From contig JAFIRS010004504.1 of assembly GCA_018342105.1 (NCBI GenBank), positions 20,789-84,788 on the forward strand: a stretch of 64,000 nt of DNA, given 5' to 3'. The stretch's first letter is position 1. Every line of letters starts with the position of its first letter. Below the pieces are notes generated by a model. It saw only the letters and a program-made list of their open reading frames with translations. It did no database searches and was not told the origin of the DNA. The position numbers and the translations under genes are program-made. Positions 23,501-34,300 of this stretch are shown here, piece after piece. Origin of the DNA: Gonioctena quinquepunctata. Taxonomy: Eukaryota; Arthropoda; Insecta; Coleoptera; Chrysomelidae.

Positions 23501-24059
23501 TAGATTCCATTCTGCCAGTTGGTGTGGATATTTCTTTTAATTTGCTGTCTATTAATCGGAACAGCCTTAAGTATCTGGAAATTGTGAAAAACTTTCCTGG
23601 AAGATTTTATTTTTTTATTTTGTAAAAATATGAGTATTTCAATTTTTTACTTCTATGTTTTATTCGATTGCATGGCAAAATTGAATCGAAATAAATAATG
23701 ATGTAAACTAGTTCAATTTTCTTCTTCACTTGGATATCATTTTGGAATATTTTTCTGAATATCAAATGGTTTTATCTTTTCAATCGGGTCCTTTCAATAA
23801 GCACTGGGAGAATAAGTTCGAGAAGATATTCGTATATCACATTCCCATAGGAGAAATGTTTACATTATTCCAATAATGAGTTGAAAAAAAATGCACTTCA
23901 AAGTTGCAGTTCTGTTCGAAATAATTGGGTGGGAATTCAATGCAAAATCTGTTTCATAAATAATAATACAATTCAATCAAAAAATCGTAAACATGTATTT
24001 ATAATAAAAATTTATTTTTGAAAGGGTTATACACTTTTTACTAAAAATGTATCAGTCTC

Positions 24060-24700
24060 GTGAGATGTGAGGTGGGAAAACTGTGACAACTGATTTCTTC
24101 TCGAAATAGAGCACCCATTGAAGGAAAACATATACCTTCAAAGTTAATTGTTTTTTTTTCAAAACTGTGAAAGTTACGAGAAAATTGCCTTTCAATTTTC
24201 CAGTTTTAACACCCTGTACCTCTGTAAGAAAGTAGCTTTGCGAAAAAATGCATGTGAAAGTGTCATTCATTTTTTTTTGGCAGGATATCCTGTTGTAATT
24301 TGAACCAATAATTTGGATTGTAAAATTCACTTCAGCCCAACAATTTTTTCATTACTAGTATGTTTGTATTCATAAAAGCGCAATTATCTTGAAAACGGTT
24401 GGTTTTTCCGCTTTCAAACAAGTATACATTTTTTACTCAAAATTAAATGAAAAATGCGAAAAATTAATAAATTTTCTGATTTTACCAGTGGCGTAAAAAA
24501 TAAGGGAGGAAATAAGGGACCATGATACCCTTCTTGTACGCCACTGGTGGCAACTGAAAATGTGTTTTTTTTTCAAAATAAAGCACCTACTGAACAAAAA
24601 CATTCCTTTAAATGTAATTGAAAATTTTTCAAAACTGTGGAAGTTATGAATAAAATATACTTTCAATTTTTCATATTCAACACCCTGTGTATCTCTGCAA
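24060..24700. repeat. Two diverged copies of a ~210-bp repeat
   Basis: 24,108-24,230 and 24,580-24,697 share GCACC(C/T)A(T/C)TGAA, TTTCAAAACTGTG(A/G)AAGTTA and TCAACACCCTGT-type ends. AACACCCTGT is the complement of the ACAGGGTGTT terminus seen elsewhere in the window, so this is probably a DNA-transposon remnant. Confidence 0.5.
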
Positions 24701-24975
24701 CAATCAATCAATCAATCAATTTATTTATCATAAAATATACATATAAATTCAATCACAAGGACCAAAGACAGATGCATGTTTATGACAAGTCACAAATAAA
24801 CATCAAAACAAAATAAATTAAACATAAAAACAAAATAAAATAAAATACATATCATTAGATCAAAATATATGATAAAAATTGAGAAATTCATCTTTGCAAC
24901 GAACGACATTTGAGAAAAAAGGTATCAGGAAAGTCCTATATTTATTTTTCGGAGGGAAGCTTCCGTTTAAATTTG
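24697..24975 (-). mobile_element. LINE 3' end with (TTGA)n tail, minus strand
   Basis: Read on the minus strand, an AT-rich 3' region with a short C-terminal-like stretch (FFSNVVRCKDEFLNFYHIF) ends in ATAAATTGATTGATTGATTG. A four-base microsatellite tail at the end of a truncated repeat is typical of non-LTR retrotransposons here (compare the tails of LINE A, B and E). Clade unknown. Confidence 0.5.
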
Positions 24976-24984
24976 GCACCCTGT

Positions 24985-25440
24985 ATAATAAACTACCCTT
25001 TTGAAGGGGTGGTTTCGATAATTCCCATTGATGGCACGAAATAATTTGTATTCCGTGATGAGATTACCTACATCGTTTCAATGGAATTTCTTTATTGGAA
25101 ATTCCCAGTCAACAAAGTTTTTCTGAAAATCACAAGAATAAACTACCCTTATGAGGGGGTGGATTGGACTTTTTTCATTGGTGGAAAATTAAATTTTTAA
25201 AAACAATGTTTTTACCAAAATCACAAGAATAAACTACCTTTATGAGAAAGAAGGGGATTGATTTTTTTGCATTGATGGCTCGAACATTTTTAAGTATGAG
25301 ATCCCATGGTTTATGAATGACAAGTTTATCTACAATCGAGAAAATCTTCATTGGAAACCCCCAGTTTTTATGAAAATCACAAGTATAAACTACCCTCTTA
25401 AATAGGAGTTGATTTGGATTACAGAGTATACGAATTTAGA
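24985..25440. repeat. Degenerate tandem repeat, ~4 units
   Basis: AATCACAAGAATAAACTACC followed by CTTATGAGGGGGTGGATT-type sequence recurs near 24,985, 25,130, 25,222 and 25,376 with variable spacing and heavy divergence. Confidence 0.55.
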
Positions 25441-26980
25441 AGGTTTATTATATGGTCAGCAAATTATCCAGACTCTTGATCACTAAGGATATGTATGAAA
25501 AAATCGTAAATACATAACGCCTAAAATATCTTTGGAGACTATAAAAATATTACTTTTCATTTTTGTGGATTTGAATAACCATAGAACCCGAACTCGAAAA
25601 AGAGCTAGTCAGAACTTAGAAACCTTTTTTACACATCCTTTTGTTAAACATTACCAAAGAGAAGAGTTCCTCCATCTAGCGGAAGAAAGACAAAATAACT
25701 ATCCCGAAACAAAAGTTTGGAACAGAAACCTGTTGCTGACGGAAAAATGTTATTTAAAATTTTGCGGTTTATGTTTGATTACAAATAAAAACTACTAGAA
25801 AATTGAGTAAGAGAAAAACTTTTCTTAGATGTGAAAGTTCATTAATATTAGGAATTTCATTATGAAAACTGAAAAGATGGAAGAGCCTAATAGGCGGAGT
25901 TAGTAATTTGAATTTGATGGTGTTTTATAGAAACATCCGTTTGTAAACGAGTGTTCTATAGTTTCACAACATCAATATTCCATTCATTATGATAAGTTGA
26001 GTATATCAAAATAGGAACAAACTGTTTCAAATTGCCAAAAGTTTTCATTTTTACACATGAAATTTAATAAAGTATATCAAGTGTGTGACCGAATTTCTCA
26101 GCAATTGAAATTTGGGTAATTTTGTTCGTAAAAGTCCAGATTTCAATCCGAGGATATGACTTTGGATTTTTATCTCAAAATGGGGGGCATCATGTTCGAA
26201 GCCATTTGTATAACAGGTTTGAACATTTCCCGTTTTCAAGCTAGTACACTAAGGACATGGGGGATGGAATATATCAAAATTATTTCACTCACCATTTATT
26301 GCTTCTCGGAAATTTGGTTCTTATCTACAAAATCTATAATTTTGTTAGATAAAAGCACACACTACACTAACACACGCCATTTTGGAGAGCTTCTTTAGCA
26401 TTTTCCATAAATAACTAGATAGATCGAATTAAAACAAAAGCTACCGTTTTCGGAGTACCCATGGATTATTTCATGGAATCATGGAACTCTCTGTGTATCT
26501 GTGTATCCGTTTGTAATTCAATCATCTCCGGAAAGAGAAACCCATTATATGGAAAATATGTTCAAGAAAATTTAATTTTTGGAATCTTTCCATAAGTTCC
26601 ATACCGTTATACAAATATATTTTCAAAATAAAGAGGATCTGAAGCAACGAATAAAGAACTTGGTTTCCGGTAGAGGCGCTGAACTGTGTCATAACATTTT
26701 TTGAAGTTACGAAAGATGGCAGTAAATGTCGAAAGGGGACAAAATAGGCAATCAACATTAAATATAGTTCTCTTGTGAACATAATAGTAGTAATAGTGCC
26801 AATCATAACGCTGTTGAAATTCGGAAAGATGTTAGTGAATATCATGATACTAAAGAGGCAGTCATAAATTAGTGTTCTTTGAATGAGAACTGCCAAAATG
26901 TTGTTCTAGAAATATATCTTCATGACATTAACATATTTTTGAGAGGATATTGTACCCGATTCACGCTAAAAAATGTTTTT
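25440..26980. other. Intergenic, no gene recognised
   Basis: Several 60-120-codon frames exist (25,532-25,798 plus; 26,522-26,896 minus), but none has a family signature, a start context or neighbouring exons that would make it credible. Confidence 0.4.
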
Positions 26981-26984
26981 CTAT

Positions 26985-27560
26985 TCAAACTCGATATATG
27001 ACATTTCCATATACACTAGCGCTCATCGTGGTTGTTTTCGGAACATTTTCATTAGGAGAGGTGAACATTATTCGTATAACATAATCATGGTCTGAAGATA
27101 TAAAAAATACATAAAAAGGCACAGGTACTTTTTGACAGATAAAAACTATAAGGCCTCCAAATAATGGGGAAGATTGAAATAACTTCCCCCAAACACTAGC
27201 GCTAATCGTGGTTGTTTCAGGAATATTGATTTGCAATATTATTTCTTACAACCCAAACATAAATTCAATTCACTTTTGATGTATTGTTTCAGAAACAATT
27301 GAAAATACAATCATAATAAAAATATGGGTACAACATATAAACGAAAACAGACGAAATATATAGTTGAGGGTTCGAAGCAACTAGCGGTAAAAGTTTCAAC
27401 TGTCTGAAGTAACGAGCATACGTCCATCAGGAGCAATAAGAGTACGTTTCGGGATGTAATGAAAAAATTGATGTTTTCAATTCTGAATTATTAAAAACAT
27501 TGAAATGTTTTTCAATTCCCAAGTTTTTTGCTGACCTTTTTAGGTGGTAATCTTTGTGCA
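26985..27560. repeat. Interspersed repeat (ACACTAGCGC...GTGGTTGTTT family)
   Basis: CACTAGCGCTAATCGTGGTTGTTTC at 27,190 begins ~370 bp that is repeated with divergence at 51,730-52,010 (CAACCCAAAC, AGCAACTAG(C/T)GGT, CATACGTCCATCAG in the same order). The opening motif also occurs alone at 27,014 and, inverted, at 52,190. Confidence 0.65.
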
Positions 27561-27599
27561 AATCAAAAGTCTAGAAAAGTGGCTCATGCGTGTTCCCTA

Positions 27600-28030
27600 T
27601 TTCCAATTTTGCAGCCAATCGTTAGGTTAGCTCGTTTGTATTAATCCTATCACGTAACACTCAGTGAAATAAACAAACACTGGTAACACTACACAAGAGA
27701 CTGTTTTCTGATTGGCCACTAAATCAGCAGACAATCAGGAAATATACGTGAGCTCAGCTGTGCCAAAGATGTTCTACAAACGCTGTGCTCTCATATGTAG
27801 TCAGCTTTATGTGAAGTTCATATAAGTGTAAGAGCTTGCAGCATACAGTTTTCTGATTCGCCATTGAATGACAAGTTATTAATCAGAAACCAACCAGAAA
27901 ACATATTTTTTCTTCTTTTAATGGGATCACATGACATCTCATACTTATGGCATATTCATTTCTAATTGGCTACTGTTAAGAACTTCGCATTCATTAACCA
28001 ATCAGGGCCCAATTCGCTGTAAGCTGTCAT
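27600..28030. promoter_or_regulatory. Possible promoter region of the 28.4-kb gene, with CCAAT boxes
   Basis: CCAAT or its complement ATTGG occurs at about 27,614, 27,711, 27,967 and 27,999, partly in two diverged copies of a ~140-bp block (TTTTCTGATT(G/C)GCCA). It lies 350-800 bp upstream of the start codon. No TATA box stands out. Functional meaning is inference. Confidence 0.3.
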
Positions 28031-28281
28031 ATGAACTCTGCATAAGGGAGGCAGATTAATCTGCTGCAAACGAACAAGCCCAAATGAAATATCTTCATTT
28101 TGTTTTCTGCCAAGAGTGTCAATTCAAGCAGCATGCATGATGCTACTTGTGAAAAAATTATACCGGTTTTGCCATTAATTTGGTGGATGCTGTGAGTCCC
28201 ATTTTAATCTTGTTTGGAGTTATAAATTCATTGTGCTATTATGTTGATGCGGATATAACATAATTTGCCCGCACCGGAAAT

Positions 28282-28332
28282 GTAAGTGAATTATAATGAT
28301 TGGCAACAATTTTCATTAATTATATATCTCAG
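28282..28332 (+). other. Possible 5'-UTR intron (51 bp)
   Basis: GTAAGT at 28,282 and TATATATCTCAG ending at 28,332 bound a 51-bp segment of normal insect intron size, 60 bp before the start codon. Confidence 0.4.
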
Positions 28333-28392
28333 GTCTGTAACTTAGGATTCCCGTACAAAACGCAGTAGGTATCTGGTATTGGCTTGCTCAAA

Positions 28393-31300
28393 ATGGACCT
28401 TGCAGAAACCATGAAGAACGTCTTAGCCAAGGGAATCCAACAAACATCAGTTAATGATCTTCCATCTTCCACTGGCATGGGATTTCCTGGTACTGGATAT
28501 GTTACAGAGAAACTGTACATGTTGCTTCAGCTATATCTACAAAATAAGGGATGGAATCCTTCGGTGGAACTTCTTCAGTGCTTTACAGAGCTGAAAGAAA
28601 CTTCCATGCTTCCCAGCGCAGCATATCTGCAGTTAGTAGGAAAGGTAAAAATGCAGTTTAGGGAGAATGCGCGTATCACCAAAATTTTTCGTTTATGTGA
28701 TAGTTCATTATAGTATCATAGACTATCGTTAAAATATTCATCCAGAGTTATACTCTGGATGATTTTTACAAACCTCTAGGCATTCTGGGAAAATTCCATC
28801 TATTAATGAACAATTAATCAGGTAGGTGAGAGGTTCAATTATAAAACGTATACATGTTTTCAATATGTATGTACTTATATCATCATCTCCCACAGATTTT
28901 GAATTACAAATATTGTTGACAATATCTATAATATCATACTCAGTAGCATGCATGAGATAGATAGAATGAGCATTATATTTGTGTTATATCACCTTTGGCA
29001 GCTCATAACATGTTATTCTCAATGAGATTTTGCAGTTTTTGTTCTTTTTTTTACTTTTAAGATATTCCAAGCAGTTTTAGATTTATGTTTAGAATTTGCC
29101 ATAGACATTATAATAATATGGACTGGTTGTGAGAAAGAGACCATTGATATCAGAACCTGTGAAAAAGGGCAGAATGAGTTCAGGCATAACATTGGTTTCG
29201 TATATTGTTTATGTGTTTTCGTGTGGTGTTTTGAAAGTTTTTTATAAATGTATCCAGTGTTTCTGAACTGTTTGACAAGTAATAAACATTCTTAAATATC
29301 TATGCCTTCTTCGTGTGCAGCCTACAATTGTGTAGTTAGATACAAAAAAGGGCTGGATGTGAAATTTCATAGGTGAGTAAGCTTGGAGTGTAGGTAGTGA
29401 TTTGTGGATTTTTTCAACACATTTTCACAGTTTTCCGAATTTATGAGAAAATTTTAATTTAATTTCTCAGTCACGCACAAACTGGTAACATTTTACGTGA
29501 CTTCTCTTGTTTTTATAACTTAGTTTTATTTATGTGCCTCTATTTATATTGTAGCTGAAGTTAATAGATTTATTATTAGTATAATAGGTGGGTTGGTAGG
29601 ATTTTGTTTGATTCGGGGGTAGAATTCGATGTTTTTCCCGAGCAATTACTTAAACTAATGTTGGTTAATAATATTTATAAAAGCATAATGTGATTTATTT
29701 GATTCCCAAAATTTTCCTTTTTTTCCGAGAACTAACGCAGATACCTATATATGTTTTTAAATCAAAGAATGTTTTCTTCAAACGTTGTAATAAATAATCA
29801 TGGAATTTTTACTTCCTTGGACTAACGGCATACTTTTACTCCGCCGGAGTAAAGATATTCTTTTACAGCGCAAGGCTGGAATCCCTACGGATTGTCCGTC
29901 GACCTCCGTCACGCTCGATAGAAAAAATATCACTTTCATTCCCAATAACACGTACTATTTTCCTCAGTATTTCCCAAAATTAATTGGGCCATTTTTTCTA
30001 CAGACACGAAATTTTATAGATTACATGAACGTTTTTTATGTAGGCATAATTGATAACAAATTTTGAAATCGCCGGAGTTCCCAATTTAGTTTAATTGCAC
30101 TTCTAACTTCATGATATCGAATATAAATTTAATTATCAATAATTTTTTTCATTCCTGAACTTTCTGAAAACTTTGGAAGAGATATAAAAATCATTTTCAT
30201 TCAGATGGAGGCTCAATGGAATTCTTTTGTTTCTGAAAGATATGAAAATATGTCGCATAAAGTTCCTCACTGTGATTTCTTGAACTTTTTCAAAACTCAT
30301 CTCATTCAAAGTAGTCAATATTTCCCTTGAAAAAATAACAAGAAATAGGTTTTTCCAATGTAATGCCATAGCCAATTTGTATTTTCTGCCTTGTCGTATT
30401 TCTATCCTTCACAACATCTCTCTCTCATATATAGTCCGCCAGGAACTGTGTGTTAAAGTCACGTGACGGCCAGTCCATCAGTTATAAGGTCTATGGAATT
30501 TGCCAGTAACTTCGAGTTTTACAGTTTTTTTGCTTCATCCAGCAATTTTCTATATATCTTTTTATACTTCAAATAATGGTTCTTGATTTCGATATTACCA
30601 TTTAGAATGAGAAAGTACCTACATGATCTTCAGTTTTAGTTAGCCAAGGTTTTTGCTTGTGTTTATTTGATCTCTTTGCTGTTTTTAAGGGAAAAGCAAT
30701 TTCAAAATGGTGCCAAAAGATCTTTCATAAGGCACTTTTTGGGGTTCAATATTAATACTTAAAATCTGGCATGACTGATGATCACTTATGTTACTTAATT
30801 TTAAAATGTCCTCTTTTGATTGAATATATGTGCCTGTGGAAGAAGAAACTGCCAATCATGAGGTTTAAATAAGGCATTTTGTACTTCTGGAGGCTCGTAT
30901 CTCGGAAAGTATTTGAGAAAGCCACGTTTTGACAAGGATATTTACCATCGTGAAAATGATGGATTAAAAAAATCATTTTCTTTTTTTATGACTGGCAGCC
31001 GTTGTTGGGGTTAGGAAGGCTTGTTTATTTAAAAAAAAAATATTGTTCAAATCTGTAGATTCTCCCTAAACTGCATTTTTTCCCTAAGAAGTAATACCTT
31101 TTACTCAAGAAGCTCTAAAATTAACTACTTTTTAGAATGATGGCTTCTAGAGTTACGTTGGATTCTCAAGGCAGACTGATATTACGTGAAAATGGAAAGA
31201 TTATCCTGCCATTTGAACACTTTGCAAATGCCGTGATGTTGAAGCATATGAATGGACCTCATGGCTTGCATTTGGGGGTCGAAGCTACAGTCAGGGCTGT

Positions 31301-34300
31301 GAGTTTCTCTATCAATTGAATCATTTGAGATGTATCATTGAAATTTCACTGTTTAGGTTATGGACTCGTACACGATTGGTAGAGAAAATTTCGGCATGGA
31401 GAAAGACTTCATCATAGAAGTGGTTCAGAATTGCCCAAATCCCGCCTGTCGCTATTACAAGAATCAAATGGAACTCACTCAAAAAACCTTACAGCATTTG
31501 GCGCCTAGTTATTTGGGCGAAGCACAACCAAATAATACTGACATGAGAAATAGTAAGTTTATTTATAACCTGTTTCGAAAAATAAGTTTTTTTTTAACCT
31601 CATAACTATTAATAAGGTTTGTGATTTTTCAAATATTACTTCAAATCGCATCTCAGGATTAAATGCGGTTGACCTAACTGGCCAAACTAACCTGGAAGTA
31701 AAACCGAACCCCCCAATGCTCGAAAGACCCAAATCCGTCGCGCCTACTCAGCAACAGATCACTGCTGCACTCATCCAGCAACAGAATAGAGTCATCGCCC
31801 AACAAAATATAGATAAGCTCAATGCTAATCTGGAAAAACAACGCCAGCAGATGCAGTTACAGCAACAAATGGACATGGCGAAGAGCCAGCCAAAGCAGCA
31901 TTTCGATTTGCCCTTGATGGATCACAAGCTGACTGATTTTTTAAGGGCCAATTTAGAGAATTTGGAAGGTGAGTAAAGTTTTTTTGGCATGAGAATGTGA
32001 ACCTGATTGTTCATATATCTTTGAGTTGATTTTGAATTGTGTTTTCGAAAGGTGCGGTTTTCCTAATGCATACTGTTGATTTGTCTTAACATGTTTTTTT
32101 TTTAACACAAAAATAATGGATTGAGTTTTTTTTTAAATTGTGTAAGAAGTTAGTTATGGTTATATCGAAAAAAATGTTTCAGTTGAAAAGATACAATTCT
32201 TATACATGAAAGACTCAAGTCCAGTGTGGGATATTCTTGAGCTGGTGTGCCCCACGGATCTACCTTTGGTCCAGCTCTACTAATCAGTCTATATGTAACG
32301 TATACATGAAATTGAAAACGCAAATAAAAATTAATCATTGTAAAATTATGAGCATTATGTGATACTAATATTTAAAGCATAAGGGTACTTTGGATATGTT
32401 CATTAATTAAATGAAAAATTTGTAAAAAGTTGAAACGTATCGGAATAAAATTATTCCAAGCTATGATTAGGTCTTTTACATAAAAACAAAAGCACAGTCT
32501 TTTTGAAATGATTTTGGCTTATATCTCTTATATAATCTGGTAAGTGATTGATCGTCTTGCAAACATTGTAAATAAATGAATCATTCACCAAAGAAAAATT
32601 TGGTATTGGTAAGTTGGTACTGTTATGTTTGCAAATAAAGTTATGGGAAGGTATAGACAATATTGAAATTATTCAAATTTGTTTCCAAGATGAAAATAGC
32701 AATGATGGTGTGTAAGCTATGGGACACAATGGTTTACAGGAATCAGGTGCTTTTGCTTTAGACAAATATCTAATTGCCTTTTTTTGTAGTGTTGAGGTGT
32801 TTTTTTATGAGACTGTTATCATACTCCACTTTATATTGTTCTTTAGTTAGATCAGCACTGGAATACGCCTCAGTTGCATGGTTCCCATATTACAGATGTG
32901 ACATTGAAAAAATTGAAAATGTTGAAATTCGATTTCTAAAGCATATATCTTTCAAAATGATGACATATCCCACCTTTAATCGTCAAAATACATTAAATAA
33001 TCTTGACTTAACTGAACTTACCACACGGCGCTTTCAACATGATATGACATTCATTTACAAACTACTATCAGAAGTCAACTGTCCTTATCTTTTAGAAATT
33101 ATTAACTTCAATGTAAAATCTTACAATACAAGAAATCCTCCACTTTGTTGCATTAAAAATCATAGCACAAACTATGGTTACAACACACCGATGTCTAGAT
33201 GCATGAGATGGTTTAATAAGTATAATGTTGATCCCCTTGTAAACTCATTGAGAGAATTGAAAAAATCTATTAGGTCCGGTATTTTCACCTCCAGTTATAC
33301 TAGGAATAAATTAACCAACGGTTAGAATATGCTTTTGTTTAATGTTTATTGATATGCAAAAGCACATTCTAACCATTGGTTGATTTATTCCCAGTATAAC
33401 CGGAGCTGAAAATATCAGGCCTTAGGCCCATTATTTTCACCTCCGGTTATCCTAGGAATAAATTTACCAATGGTTAAAATGTGATTTTGCTTTATCAATA
33501 CACGTTAAACAAAAGCATATTCTAACCGTTGGTTAATTTATTCATAGGATAACCGGAGGTGAAAATACCGGGCCTTAGTGAAATAAGGTTAGAATAAACT
33601 TGTAAACTCATTGGGTGAATTGAAATATTTCTTAGTGACTTAAGGTTAGACTAATATTATTGTTGTCTTATAATATGTATAATATGTAACTTCTTAGAAT
33701 AGTAGTTCACTGTAATTATATTGTTTCTAATGGTGAATCAGTAAATAAATAAATAAAATGTATCTATCAAGGCATAAGCTGTTTTTGCTACTGGGAATTT
33801 CAGAAGGTTTTTTGGAGTACAATTTTTTTTTATTCCAACTGTATTTTAAGAGAGCTCTGGATTGAAAATTTAACAAATATTTAGTTTTACCTGTCCCGAT
33901 TAACGTGAAATTTGGAACGTGTTCATAGTTCCCGTGGCAATGCAATATGGAATATTTGATGGAGAAAAAAACAAAATCTCGGACGAGATTTGTGTTTTAT
34001 GGTCCGATTTGATTCAAATCTTCTATTTGGGGGGTTTTCAAGTCGAAGATTAGGATTTTTTTGTCAAAATTCATAAAATCAAAATTGCGGCTCCAAGATG
34101 GCGGACAATCTCTGTGATTATGGACCGTTTCTATTCAAAATTGGTATGTCTGGGTTTTTGGGGTTGCAGATTATTAATTTAGACAAATTTTTACAAGCTT
34201 TCATTTAGTCCCAATGTCTGTCTGGGTAATCAAATCTTGAATTTGACCCACTTCTTGTTGTCCGATTAACGTGAAATTTGGCATTCAAAATTCCGGTGAC

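Noticed and set aside
25532..25798. 88-codon plus-strand frame as a small gene
   Set aside because: No recognised motif, no ATG at its start, and no supporting splice sites.
28645..28650. AAG|GTAAAA as donor of the first intron in the 28.4-kb gene
   Set aside because: It leaves phase 0, and every acceptor near 31,136 then gives an immediate stop; GTTAGT at 28,632 keeps the frame.
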